A stretch of DNA of 64,000 nucleotides from Macrotrachela quadricornifera (GCA_022393335.1 JAJEKB010020703.1:220493-284492), one strand, 5' to 3'; shown: positions 43,752 to 55,814, counted from the first letter of the stretch. The notes: a model not told the origin generated them from the sequence alone. Translations and numbers: made by a program.

Positions 43752-44252
43752 TTATGAAATAGTACAAATTGATGATCGACGCTGATTTTGTCGTTCTTGT
43801 TCAGCGAAACGCGCAGCTAAGCGCTGCATTGGTTCCAAATAATAATAGCGAATCCAGGACATTTTGTATGTCATTATCTTGTTCACTTGTCGAGTACGAC
43901 CAGCAACTACAATAGTTGAGACAGCGAGAACTTGATGGCGAAGTTGACTAATTTCATAGAACTTATTCGATGAATTTTCACATAATGCATCACTTTGAAA
44001 GAAGACTTTATTATTGAAGATATCTGGACTGAGAGTATAACAGAGTATGAGTAATTTTTTTTGTTCATCTACTGATAAACTTCGCCAATTGTTATAATTC
44101 GTAAAACGACGTATATCTGGATCATCAGTGCAATCTATTGCATAACAGACACAATTAAGATAGTACATTACTTTTGCTACATCATTTTCAGGGACTGTTG
44201 CACTCTGACCAACATCTTTTATGCCAATTTCGTTACTTTGAAGAAATGCCAT
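43752..44252 (-). CDS. Orphan protein, 166 residues
   Basis: A frame from ATG at 44252 to a stop at 43752 with balanced amino-acid use: VAKVMYYLNCVCYAIDCTDD, then IRRFTNYNNWRSLSVDEQKK, LLILCYTLSPDIFNNKVFF and RTRQVNKIMTYKMSWIRYY. It is mostly helical, has no signal peptide and only weak hydrophobic segments, and contains several Cys. The central segment looks like a compact domain of unknown type; I do not recognise a family. A TATA box about 80 bp upstream and the frame staying open 18 codons before the ATG, after an acceptor-like TTCTACAG, support expression. It probably belongs to a rotifer-restricted family. Function unknown. Confidence 0.6.
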   Translation of the reverse strand: MAFLQSNEIGIKDVGQSATVPENDVAKVMYYLNCVCYAIDCTDDPDIRRFTNYNNWRSLSVDEQKKLLILCYTLSPDIFNNKVFFQSDALCENSSNKFYEISQLRHQVLAVSTIVVAGRTRQVNKIMTYKMSWIRYYYLEPMQRLAARFAEQERQNQRRSSICTIS

Positions 44253-44332
44253 GTCGATGTTTTGCAGCGAGGCAAGTTCTATTTGCTGGTCGGCAAAAGT
44301 GAAATACTGTAGAATTCAGAGTGATGATACTG

Positions 44333-44340
44333 CTTATATA
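44333..44340 (-). promoter_or_regulatory. TATA box of the orphan gene
   Basis: TATATAAG on the minus strand lies about 80 bp upstream of the ATG at 44252, with an initiator-like TCATCACTC about 20 bp downstream. It is one of few TATA motifs here placed correctly relative to a plausible start. Confidence 0.45.
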
Positions 44341-47027
44341 GCATCTTGAGAAGGAAGTAAGAGAAAACTTCCGAGAAAAAATCTTCCAACTTTGAAAAAA
44401 GAAAAACAAATATAGATGTATTTTATCACAATTTCTGCTTTACAAGTTTATGAAGAATGTTACTCATAGTTAATGTAATTATACCGTTAAAAAAAAATAC
44501 TGTCGTTTCTACTTGGGAGAAGGGATAAGTGAGGGTGAGGACAAATACATGCAAAGAGATGTGAGGAGACATGATGGCGGAAAGAATAAGCTATTTTTAG
44601 GCAGTCCTTAATAATGTGCATTAGTAAAGCGTTTTATGCCTCATGGCATTTTGGAAATTAGTAGAATTGCGAAAATAATAGAATGATACGTGAAAATATG
44701 GAGAAGCGTAAATCATAGAGTGTAGGAGTTTGAGAATGAAATGAAGGAATTGAGGTCGACTAGAAAATCAAAAAAATTTCGAAAATTGAAATTGCTGCGG
44801 TATGGGCTTATGATATTCTTCGTGTTCTATTAAAAGTAAAGTTAGTTTCTCGGCTACTAATGGGAAAGAATAGTTGAAAGTGGGACTATGATCCAGAAAC
44901 GTTTTTTTTCCTTAGTCACTAAGGCAATAAACCCCATCCCGCCATCACTCATAAATTGTTCTCAACGCAGGAACGTTCATATGGGCTAAAATTTGGAGCA
45001 TATGCTGGGATTGGAATGGGGTGGCTATGGTAAAATTCTCAAGTTGACTTACTGACGTTTAATAGAGATATGAACCAAACAAGAGTCAAAAATAACTCAT
45101 TCTGATACAAAGATTTCTCAGTCTAGGCTTTGTCAATATATTTTTTTTTTGTTTGTAAGTTCATCTAAGACTCCTTTTTTTAAAATTCTTACCTTTTAGC
45201 AGAAAAGAGGGATCACAAGCTCAATGACTCGAAAAAGACGCCAAGATGAATGCCTAAACACATATTTCTCTTTAAATGCACGTTTTCATATTGAACTACA
45301 ACCAATAATCATATAGCAAATGGATCTTTCCTAGTAAAAAGTGCTGAGGTACAGCACTTTCCTCTTGAGCTTTCATCATGATTGAATGAAAGATTACATA
45401 ATGAAGGTTTTTTGAATGTTTGTATAATTTATTTTGAAGAAGATTATTATTTAATAATATTATTGCAAAATATATGTTAAATAGACAAATATTCTCTTAT
45501 TTTATTCCTATTTTCTTTGAAATTTTATTACAATAAACCATTTACTCAATTTTAGAATAGAGTCAAATGGTAGAAAATATCTTAAAATAATATTAATGAC
45601 AATCAAAAAAAATTTTCAACAGGTTACGAAATTATTTTTTTTTTCGATCATTGCAATAGAATGAAAAGAAAAGAACAATCGAACGAGATTTTTAATTAAA
45701 AAAAAATCGATCTAGAAGAATAAAATAAATTGAAAGCTTGACAAAAATTCAATTAAAAAGAATTTTTTAATCATATTTCGATTGTTAATATCAATGCATA
45801 CTAAATGAAAAACAAACAGTACAGCATAAATTTGATCATTCAAAATTTTATCTATTTCAAAATAGAAGAATGAAAGACGCCGATCTCTATAAAATTCATT
45901 AGGTTTGAGGTTGTTTGCAGTGAGATATCTTATTTTTGCTAGAATTTTCATATTTTAACATCAATATGTAAGAAAAAAAAACTCAAGAGAACAAGTAACG
46001 TTCGTCTAAAGATTCGCTCAGCTCTTTCTCGTAGGAATCATCTTTCTAAACTACCACCAAGTTATTCATTTATAAAATTAAAAAAATCGAAGTCAGATTC
46101 AAGTAGCTCGACATCATCTGCCTTTGGCTACACTTCATAAAAAACAAATGCTTTTTGTTAAAAATTTGTTGTTTCTTTAAAAAAATTAAGCTTCAAAAAA
46201 TTTTTATGCAACTGACTTCAGATTTGAATTCCTCGACACCGATTACCCTTTGGTCAAGTTTGACAGTAAATATTAATACAATATTTTTTTGTCCTTGTGC
46301 GGACATACAAGCAAACAATTTATGTTTCTAAGACTCTTCTCAACGAGAAAGAGAATAAAACGCAAAGATCTGAAAACTTTAGTATAAATAAAAGATGATT
46401 TGTGCTACATTTTGGTCTAATTTGATTTTAACTTATCACGAAAGCTAATGAAAAGTTATTCAAAAAAATGGTCAGGACTCTTCTATTTTGAAATAGATGT
46501 CTGAAGCACATAATAGTCAACTATAGAATGATATAACATAAATTCTAAATAATACTTTATTATTATTCAAATGAAAATAAAGGTTTCTTTTACATTAAGT
46601 TTGCTTATTTTCAATACATCACTCGTTCTCTTTTTCTTCTACATCATTAATAATCAATATTTCTTTTTATATCAAAACGTAGGAGTTTATAGAATAGTAT
46701 GAATGTACATTTGCTAAGGTCGAATTGATTTTTATTTCTACATATAAAAATAATAAATTCAATTGCATTTTAACAAAGACATACGCCCAGTTCTGAATAA
46801 GATGATCATATTGACATGTCATTGTTGTTAAAAAAAATAAAATATGACATAGAAATATTATTCTCAGGTCAAAAATAATTATTTTTTAGTGTTATATAAA
46901 TACCTGCAAAAAAAAGGTGAAAGAAAAAAATCAAAGATATCTTTGGTAAGTTTATAATGAATGTAAACTTCTAATTTATATTGTAATATAAAATCAAAAT
47001 TTTAGATAAGATTATTTTTTAAAAAAA
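44341..47027. other. Gene-poor stretch; dispersed and direct repeats
   Basis: 44520-44860 is a diverged copy of sequence near 16160-16900. Around 46091-46140 and 46213-46263 a Cys/Thr-poor phrase with CAGATT...CTCGACA...CCTTTGG is directly repeated, about 122 bp apart. 46860-47027 should hold the promoter and 5' UTR of the ART-TPR gene. The ORF at 45712-45951 is AT-driven. Confidence 0.4.
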
Positions 47028-49284
47028 ATGAATCGCAAACGTTTTTCTTTAACTATGTCAAAATTATTGCCATCAGCAATCAATAAAAATGATGGACGAT
47101 TACTTACTACTAAATTATTTCATTGTTCAAAATCGAAATTAAATGTAAACAATATTGATTACAAGAACAATTTTACACAAAATAATTCTGAAAGTATTGT
47201 ATTTGTTTGGTTAAATCTTGAAATAATAGAAACAAATAATATAATTAATTCACTTCGATCAATAAATGGCTCTCTTCAAGTTTATAATGATTCATCTATT
47301 TGTTTAAAAGAAATAGAATATTCAAAAGAGAAAATATTTCTTATTATATCTTCTAATAATAATGAATTAATATCAATAGTACATGATTTTTCTTCTGTTG
47401 AAGCGATTTTTATACTTGGTTCTAATAATGAAAATCTAAGGGAAAATTTTCCAAAATTCTATGGTGTATTTACTCTTCAAGAAAAACTTATTCATAAAAT
47501 CAAAGAAATATTAAATATTTTTGAACATTTACAAAATGAAGAATTTATATTTGAAGAAGATAATATGTTTTTTTGGAGACAATTATGGAAAAAAGAAGTG
47601 AGAAAAAATCTTTTATTTGAATATTTCATTTTTTTTATTTTTAATTTAGCTTAAAAATCGGAAAGTAACATCAAATAAACATGATTTTGTGGAAACAATA
47701 CGAAATTCTTATCGTAATAATGTACAAACGATTGAAATTATCAATGAATTTGATAAATCATATCAATCAGTCGATGTACTCAATTGGTGTTTTCGTTCTT
47801 CATTTCCTTTAGGTTTTCTCAAACATGCAATTAATTCTTCAAATAAACAACAATTAAATCTCTGTCGTTTTCTATTTGCTGATGCAACTCGTTTATTTGA
47901 AAAAGTTTCTAAACATAAATTTCATATTCAAGTTTATCGTGGTATGAAATTGTCCAATGAACAGATTAATCAATTCGAAAAACATATTGGTAAATTAGTT
48001 TGTACAAATGGATTTTTTCCTTCAACTAAATCAAAAACAAATGCATTGAATCTTGCTTCATTTCCCATCTATCGTTCTGATCTTTCATCTGTTCTATTTG
48101 AAATTGATTGTGAATCAACAAATCAATTCATTGAAATATCAAATACATTTTCATCATGTGTTGTATTTGATATATGTATGGCATTTCGTGTTATGTGTGT
48201 TAATCGTGGTGAATTAACAATTATTAAGTTAAAAACAGCAGGTAAAGAAGGAAAGATAATTGCTCAAGATTATCTTGCAAAACATAATGATGAAACAATT
48301 GAAACATTACTTGATCATCTTTTAACATGCAAACAATTAATCAAGTATTTTTTCAATAATAAATTCTATAGAGATTTATTTAATTAAATATATTCTAGAG
48401 ATTCAATTACCATTGATTATGAATTAGAGGCAAAAAAATATATCGATCGAGGTGAGATCGATCTTGCTTTGATTGCTTATCGACGTATTCATCCTGTTTC
48501 GGCTCGAATACTCAATGCTATTGGACAATTGTGTGCTGATAAGAAAGGAGATTATAATTATGCATTTGAATGTTATTGTCAAGCTCTCAAAATACAGCAA
48601 CAAGTATAGTTACTTAATCTCAAAGAAGAATTTCTAATGTTTTCTTTTTTTTTGTAATAGAATGATGATGATGTATCGGAAACTTTGACCAATCTTGGAA
48701 ATCTTTATTATTACCGTAGTGAATTTGATATGGCATTAACTTGTCATCAACGAGCATTAATATTGCGAGAAAATAATAATCCTGCAGATAGTATCTCTAT
48801 TGCAAATAATCTCATAGGTATTGCGAATATACATTGGTCTCGTCAACAATATGATCAAGCAATTGTCAATGGTGAACAAGCATTGAGTTTACAAGAAACA
48901 TTGATACCTTTCAATGAGACTAGTACAATCAAAACTTTATCTATACTTGGAAATATTTATCAAGATTGTGGAAAATATTCTCAAGCACTCGATCGATATT
49001 CGAGAGCACTTCGTATTCTTGATCGTATAAAGACAGTTGACTTATATTTATTAGCTGAAGTTCTGAATAATTTGGGTCACATCTATCAAGATATAGATTT
49101 AATAAATGAAGCATTATACTATTTAGAACGATCAGTCGAAGTTTATCATCAGATTCTTCCAAGTGGACATCCAGATCGTGTATCAGCAGAAATAGATCTT
49201 GAACAAGCAAGAAAAACTGTTCAGATAGAAAAATCAATAGAACTTGAAAATATATTTGTAAATATTAATGAATGTAAATTGTAA
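47028..49284 (+). CDS. ART-TPR protein, catalytic Glu motif missing
   Basis: Four exons: 47028-47597, 47650-48344, 48399-48603 and 48661-49284, with introns of 52, 54 and 57 bp (GT..AG), giving 697 residues. Residues about 57-185: a domain of strands and helices (SESIVFVWLNLEII, KIFLIISSNNN, SSVEAIFILGS) that commonly precedes the ART in bdelloid proteins. About 200-400: arginine-type ADP-ribosyltransferase fold with the R motif VYRGMKLS (R287) and S motif NGFFPSTKSK (S315). At the place of the catalytic E-x-E the sequence is FSSCVVFDICMAFRV (357-371), so both acidic residues are lost. About 440-670: five tetratricopeptide repeats of kinesin-light-chain type (ILNAIGQLCADKKGDYNYAF, TLTNLGNLYYYRSEFDMALT, NNLIGIANIHWSRQQYDQAI, LSILGNIYQDCGKYSQALDR, LNNLGHIYQDIDLINEALYY). 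It is likely a pseudoenzyme acting through protein binding. The short apparent stop at 48385 lies in intron 2. Confidence 0.85.
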
Positions 49285-50156
49285 TGTAACATAAAATAAA
49301 ACAAAAAAAATTATTGAATATCAATAGACATTGTATTGAACAGAATAGTCTACGAACATTATTTTGATAAGAATTTTAAATATCTTCATCAAACGATCTA
49401 CAGTTTTTATCAGTAATAAAGGTCTATTTAAAATTCTTTTGTACACGAAAAATTGACAAATCACTGCTTCTACGTAGTAGGATCAACATCAATAAGTAAG
49501 TCGCTATAGAGTGTCACACATCGTGACAGATGGCTTTAGAATACTATCAGAGGTCATATATAGCTCAATTCTAGTTGAAATATTAATGAAGTTTCTCCTT
49601 GTTGAAGTTCTACGGTCTAAAGTAAGAAATAATGTGGAAGCATACCCAGATATACATAAAAAGACTAAATTTTTGAGAATTAACAACAGCTAGTATATCA
49701 TGTTTCACATTTTAATTCCGCAGGCATTGCGTGACGCAGCTTTTTCACTTGTTGAGGGTTCTACGAAAAATGCATAGGATGACCTATACACGCTTTTAAG
49801 ACTCTTTTTTCCAGGTAGTCGTATGGAAAAATCAAAGGAATGTTTATAATATGGGTAATAGTGACTACCGATTGAGATTTAAGAATAACTTAATCCTTTT
49901 TGGCATAACGTTCTGAAAAGAGAACACTTTTTTTCAGACTTCTTACATTTCGAATAACTTAAGTGCGTAAAATGATATCAAAGTACAATTTCTGCTACGT
50001 CATAGAACACACTTTAGTACATATATATACATAAAAATATGCTCTTGGATCTTGGCTATCGAATGCTGAAAGCCACAAGTCTTTATATTGTTTTTGTGAA
50101 AATTTATTCAAAAAACGCCAGATGTTTTATATTCTGGCGCCGACATTAGGCATGTA
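49285..50156. other. Intergenic, no supported gene
   Basis: 3' UTR of the ART-TPR gene, then repeats: 49702-49800 resembles 22930-22985 (TTCACATTTTAAT...GCGTGACGCAG), and its later part (GATGACCTATACACG) resembles 38888-38901. Confidence 0.45.
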
Positions 50157-51480
50157 CCAAATCCAATTCTGGAATTGGGTTTAACTGGATTTGATCGAAG
50201 TTGATTTAGATTTGACTGAAATTGGAACTGATATACTCCAATACTAAGGACTGTCCATAACCGCTCAAATCATACTATAGGAGTGCTCGTAGGTCCTAAA
50301 GGGCCATACTACGTGAACATCCATGGTTCTTCAAGCCCTATACTAAGGAGTTATCCTTGGGCCCTCAAGGCATATATTATAAAGGTACCCTTGAGTCCTG
50401 CGGTCCTATATTATGGGAGTATCCATAGCTTCTGTAGCGATGTCTTATCGGGGGTGCAAATAGGTCTTGAAAGTCTACTAAATAAAGACTAGTAAGTCCT
50501 TGTGAGCTGCTCTATTGAGGTGTGTGAAAGCTGCGATTGAACAAGTGATATTGAAAAAAAAAACGTTCTCAAGAGGGCTTAAAATAAATTATGTAATATT
50601 TATCGACCGAATTAGGCTTCCCAATTCCTCTCGAAAAAACTTTAAAAGCTTTTAGAACTTCCGACATTTATTTTGTACCGTTTGAAATCAGCTTAAGGAT
50701 TACAGATAATTGAAATTGCGGAAACCACAAGATTTCGTGACTTTCAAAAAATACTTTAGGCCTTTTTGTCGACGTCCGCAACCCGTTTGCGGTTTCCAAG
50801 TTGCTTAGTCTCAGAACCTCTTTAAAGGTGAGCGGAAGGTAACTGAAAAGGATTCCCAAGTTTTGAACCCTTTTGAAGTGTTTTGCGGAGTTCATGCAAA
50901 AAAGTAAATTCGCATCCGCCGTCTGAGATTTGCATGCATCCATTTTCAATAATAACTGTTTTTAGAGTATATATAACACAACTGGAGATGTTACACTGTA
51001 AATTATCCTATGCCATACAATAATGCTTGGTGGCTTATCGGTACTCTCATGGCTGCATCGTCCAGAACCTACGAATTTCTACGTAGGATTGTTCTCGATG
51101 AGCGTTAGGTACCGCATAGATTACGAGATGAGAGCCATGAAACTCCTCGAGTATAGGACTTGAGGATCCATGAATATCTCGACAGTATAGGAGATGAGGA
51201 TCCATGGATATTCCCATATTATAAGACTTAAGAACTTAAGGGTACCTTTATAGTATAGGAGATAAGGGCCTATGTATTCCTCTACTATTAGACTATACCA
51301 ATTCCAATCAATTCTGGTCAAGTTCAAATCTGATCTGGTCCATTTCAAGTAAATTTTAGTCAAATCTAGTCAGATCCAAGCTGAATCCAGCTAATTCCCA
51401 ATTCAAATTCAATTCTAGTCAAATGGAGTGAAATATAAATCTTGGATTCGACTGGAATTAGATTTGATGCATATCTACTG
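50157..51480. repeat. Foldback of satellite-like repeats
   Basis: The left part (50157-50460) carries words such as CCAATTCTGGAATTGG and repeated units like GGTCCTAAAGGGCCATACTA and ATCCATGG. The right part (51120-51480) carries the same words inverted: GGACTTGAGGATCCATG, CCATGGATATTCCC, then CCAATTCCAATCAATTCTGG. The order is mirrored around a unique core (50500-51110). No transposase is inside. The repeat unit also occurs at 60.4, 61.3, 62.9 and 63.5 kb. Confidence 0.6.
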
Positions 51481-53077
51481 CAACGAGTATTACTTGCGCG
51501 AACCCCAATTATATAGATCTTGACGACTAACGGGTGCCCCTATTATATAAAAATCGACGATCCATGGATAACTCTACTATAAAGGATTTTTGGTCTCATG
51601 GATACCTCTATTACAGAGGACTTAAATACTTGGGGTAGTTCTAAATATTACATCCCGCTGATACTCGTGGAAACCAAATAGAATTGTCGCAAGTTTATAT
51701 CAGACAATGTTTTTTTTACCTTTGACCTGCAGCCGAACAAATTAACTCGTTTTTTCGCATCGTTCTCTGCTCAGCGGAAACAAAATTCACTTCATCATTT
51801 TCTTTAAAAACTCTATTTTTATCAAAAAAAATACTATTTCGACTTTTTGACAAACTGATAATGCCATTCGATTCCTCGACTTCGAAGACCTTTGTTCAAA
51901 CTTTATGAAAAATCATTATTTTCTTAAAAAAAGCTGTCTTTATGAAAAAAAATTATTTCGACATTTTGAAAAACTAATAATGCCATTCGATTTCCCGATC
52001 CCAAAAACCTGAGGTCGAATGTTCTGCGTCAACTTGTTCTTGGAGCTATTATTGTTTAATCTATTTTTGTAATAAGATGTTATTTTTTGATCTTTGACAA
52101 ACAAACAAACAAACGCATTTTTTTTCGTATGACCCTTCCTTCAGTCGAGGGAATGATAGAGAACTGAATTTTTGTGATGGCTGATAGAAGATACCCTATC
52201 GTGGATCACAGGAAAAATTTGCTCGATTATTATAAGGACAAGACATGATGTTGTTCGGACAATATGAAAGAGGGTCCCTATAAATCCCATAGTCGCCTCA
52301 AACGGCAGTATCTTTTGTTCTTACGAAAGTGAAGAAAACCATTCTGATTCCTTTTTATACATAAATTTAAAATTTAAATATCTTTCTCTAGGCAAGCTAA
52401 GAGCCACTAATATTTTAATATTCTTAGTATAGCGATGAAAGCTTTCATTTGACTCGATTACATGCTATTTTCTCGATCGATAATATAAACATCTCCATTG
52501 TTAGTGATCGCTAGTTACCCTATAAATATGGCTCTGGGTCTGAACCAAATAGCAAAGAACGAAAGCTCATACCATTTACTCTGAGATCCGTTTCTGCGTA
52601 TTTTTTTATGTTAGGTGTCGGATTGAGGAAGTAAAGGAAAAATTTAATCGATTAGGCCGAAATTTTTAGGGATGACTACTATGACTATGGCGAACGTTTG
52701 CTGAAAGTTTCATCCAAATGTTCTTTTAGTTTTTAATTCGGCCGAGATGTCCCTAAAACGTCTCTCGTCATTTTAGTGTTACAAAAGAAAGCTTCCTTTT
52801 TTCTATTTGTCTAATATATTTCTTCTTTCATCTCTGATTTATTTATTTTTTCTGTTCTGCTGGTATTATGCCTACTCATTTCCTCTATCCACATCACTGT
52901 CTGTTATTATTCTTCTGATTTTTTTCTTCGTCTTCTTCCATTTTACGGAGTGCTTTTCTCTTTTTCTTTGATCATTTTTCTATTTTTTGCAATTAAGTGA
53001 ATATATGTGTTTACTTCTCGTTAAATTGCTTATATTGGTTTTTTTTTACTTTGTTCTTCGATTTTTTTTTGTCGTCT
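51481..53077. other. Gene-poor; includes a two-copy direct repeat
   Basis: 51801-51920 and 51922-52023 are tandem copies of about 105-120 bp sharing CTGATAATGCCATTCGATT-like text. The rest is AT- and T-rich without ORFs. A segment near 52228-52262 (ATAAGGACAAGACATGATG) recurs diverged near 55318-55345. Confidence 0.5.
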
Positions 53078-53318
53078 CCCAGGCAGACATGTTACGATAA
53101 AATAATGTGTAAGAACGCTTGAAAATGTGCGCTTTTTGATGGATTTATTTTCGTTAGAATTTTAACGCTTTTTACGCGTTTTTTTCCTGAAAAAGACGAC
53201 AAAACTCACGTATTTTAGGAAAAAACGCCTAAATGACGCATTAAAGTTCTAACAAAAATAAAATCGTACATTTTCAAGCGTTTTTACGCGTTATTTTATC
53301 GTAGCTTGTCTGCCTGGG
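53078..53318. mobile_element. 241-bp palindromic MITE, CCCAGGCAGACA ends
   Basis: Begins CCCAGGCAGACA and ends TGTCTGCCTGGG. The whole element folds into one long imperfect hairpin rich in ACGCGT-like words (TTTTTACGCGTT). No coding capacity. A target duplication is not evident (CT on both sides at most). Confidence 0.8.
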
Positions 53319-53622
53319 CTTCTACTAATGCGGCTCTATTGCTTTTGCTCACTGAAAAGTAGTTCCGGGGAAAAGCTTTTTCTTTTACTGATGAGAACTC
53401 AACAGTTACTTCTGTTGTTTCATTTTTATTCATCTATTCTAAAAATTGTTTTATAGGTTGGTAAAAAAGAATTCATTTTGTACCATTTTTCTGTAGTTAA
53501 AAAATAATTATTATCTACAACCAAAATAAATTTTAGGTTGTGGAAAAAGACACTTAGAATTTTCTTCACATATCTAAATCATTGCATTGTCATTTGAACT
53601 AAAATAAATCCGTTTTGTTACC
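53319..53622. other. Spacer between two related MITEs
   Basis: AT-rich, nothing recognised. Confidence 0.5.
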
Positions 53623-53880
53623 CCCAGGCAGGCATGATCTTTAAAAAAACGCATAAAAGCACGTTCAAACAGCGTAAATACGGTGTTTTAACGGTAGACC
53701 AACGTAAAAACGCCATATTTACGCTGTTTGAACGTGTTTTTACGCGACTTTTCAGAAAGCGTTCTACTGTGTTAAAATTTACTCCATAGTTGCTCGTTAA
53801 AATGCGGAATTTAACGTGATTTTCCACGGTATTTTGTCGTTTTAACGCGTTTCTTCGCGTTAAGTATACATTGTCGCAGT
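53623..53880. mobile_element. Second, diverged copy of the CCCAGGCAG MITE family
   Basis: Starts CCCAGGCAGGCATG and has the same ACGCGTT and long hairpin style (CGTTCAAACAGCGTAAATA pairs with its inverse about 50 bp later). The matching right terminus is not seen, so it is truncated or decayed. Confidence 0.6.
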
Positions 53881-53887
53881 AGTGTCA

Positions 53888-54285
53888 AACTTGAAAGTTG
53901 AATTCAATTACTAAAGTATTCAACTTTTCAACTATTCAAGTATTCAAGCGTTTTCCTTTCCAAGCGTTCCACCAACACTATGAGCTGGTCCTGTGAGATG
54001 TTAGTAAGCCCTCCTCTAGCATTTCGCCCTCACCCTCAGCTGGTCCTGTGGGGTGTTGGTACGCCCTCCTGCAGCATTTCTCCCTCACCCTCTGCTGACC
54101 TTATGTGATGTTGGTAAACCCTCCTCCAGGATTTCACCCTCACCCGCAGGTGCCTCTGTGAGGTTCTGCACCCTTAATGTCTCCCCTCTTCCTCTTCGAA
54201 TGGTTGAATAGTTCAATACTTGAATACTTGAAAAGTTGATCAGTGAAATACTCAAATACTTGAATTCAAGTTTCAACTAACACAT
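53888..54285. repeat. Foldback with a 55-bp minisatellite loop
   Basis: Outer arms of about 65-80 bp made of TTGAATACTTGAA-like words are inverted relative to each other (about 53893-53960 and 54198-54280). The loop is a tandem array of a 55-bp unit (GCTGGTCCTGTGAGATGTTA... ending CCCTCACCCTCA), three full copies from about 53983 plus a partial one. The loop is notably GC-richer than the surroundings. Confidence 0.7.
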
Positions 54286-54849
54286 ATATGAAATAACGCA
54301 GTACGGATTAGTAAGCCAAACTACACTAAAAAAAAAAGGGAGGTCTACCGAACTTTAAAGGCTTGGTACAGTTTTATGAAACGATTTTAAGTTCTGTGGC
54401 ACACAAACCGTTTCGTAATTATTATAAAGAACCTTTTCAAGCTCTGAAAATTGCAGAAGATTCCGAAGTTTGTTCACGAAACCCTCTAGAAGTTCCTTGC
54501 ACTATGCACTGAACTTTCGGTAGTTCTGCATCCTTTGTACAAAGCTATTGATAATTTCGCACAGTATTTAAACGTTCCGTATATATTCGAGGAAACCAGT
54601 CATAGGTTTGTAAATGCTCTAATAGTTCTGGATACGTTGTACGAAACCAGTTATTACTCCGCCATATAGGGTAATTTCGATCATGACCACATGGCTTTCG
54701 GCATTTTCACATATGTTCTTTTATAATACATCCTTTTTCGGAGATTCTTTCATCAGCAGATAGAGAACATTTTCTTCTATCCATGACATAAAAACCAATT
54801 CTCCATCATGTGAAATGAAGGCGAACAAAAAAAAGAAAATGAAATTCTG
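54286..54849. other. Degenerate repeat stretch
   Basis: Loosely repeated words AGTTCTG..TTGTACGAAACCAG occur about every 60-120 bp from 54390 to 54660. No gene. Confidence 0.4.
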
Positions 54850-55095
54850 AATTTTTGATCATAGTTACCCCAACAGACTCTACATGTAGGTTTATCGAGG
54901 ACGGTTTCCTCTGTCGAATAGTATATATATTATTAAATCCTGTTACATACCGCTGATGTATCGATAGGTGGCACAACCTATTGATGCATCAGCGGTACGC
55001 AACAAAATTTGATAATATATATACCGTTCGATAGAGGGAATGTTCCTCGATAAACATACATATGTCCCGTTGTCTGGTCAAAAATTTAGCTGTAA
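54850..55095. repeat. Hairpin element
   Basis: The arms contain GGTTTATCGAGGA, a TATATATATTAT run and TACCGCTGATG, mirrored around CGATAGGTGGCACAACCTAT. Outer similarity continues into AATTTTTGA words at both sides. A structure of about 245 bp, MITE-like. Confidence 0.7.
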
Positions 55096-55814
55096 GCCAT
55101 AGTCACCTTTAAGTATAAAAATGAATCAGGAAAGGTTTTGTCTACTGTTGTGCAAGGACAAAACATAGTGCTGTTCGCGCCGATTAAAAGGTTAGGAGGA
55201 GCTTTTTTTCGCATGATCCGAACAACATCTTGAACCCATCTTTATAATAGTAGAGTGAATTTTTCTGTAGCTCATAGAAAATGACGTTTTCTGTCAGTCA
55301 TCAAAAAGATTTACGCTACTATTATAAGCATAAAACATGATATTATTCGTGCCATACGAAAGTCGACGTCTCCAAACCACTTAATCAATTCGAACAATAG
55401 GAGGCATGTACCAACACCAAGCCTTTTGAGTTTTGGATCAATTTGGAGTTTTTGGGTAGTTTAAGAAGTTTTGGGCTTTGCTGTGCGGATTTGAGTTTTG
55501 GCAACTTGATTTCACAAAATTGTTACAAAATTATTTTAATGCGAATAAAACCTTACACATTCGGTAATTGAAACTGGAATGATGACCATGGAAACTGTAG
55601 GGTAAGCATGACTGATATGTAATATTAAGGAACTTTTATGCCTGTTAAGACAAGAAACAGTACGCGAAAAGGTAAATAATTACATTACACAGTGGGAAGC
55701 TTTCGCATAAGCAGGTGGACATGCAGTTGTTTTGCTTCGGAATAGCTTCCATCTGACTAGAAATGACAGTATACCATACAGAAAATCGTTTTTTGAAAAA
55801 TATGTTGAGCTACA
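55096..55814. other. Gene-poor, nothing firmly recognised
   Basis: A dispersed-repeat relic near 55310-55345 (ATAAAACATGATATTATTCG) is related to 52228-52262. Confidence 0.4.

Noticed and set aside
48385..48387. In-frame TAA that seemed to truncate the ART-TPR gene
   Set aside because: It lies inside a 54-bp intron (48345-48398) with GT..AG ends; splicing gives an open frame.
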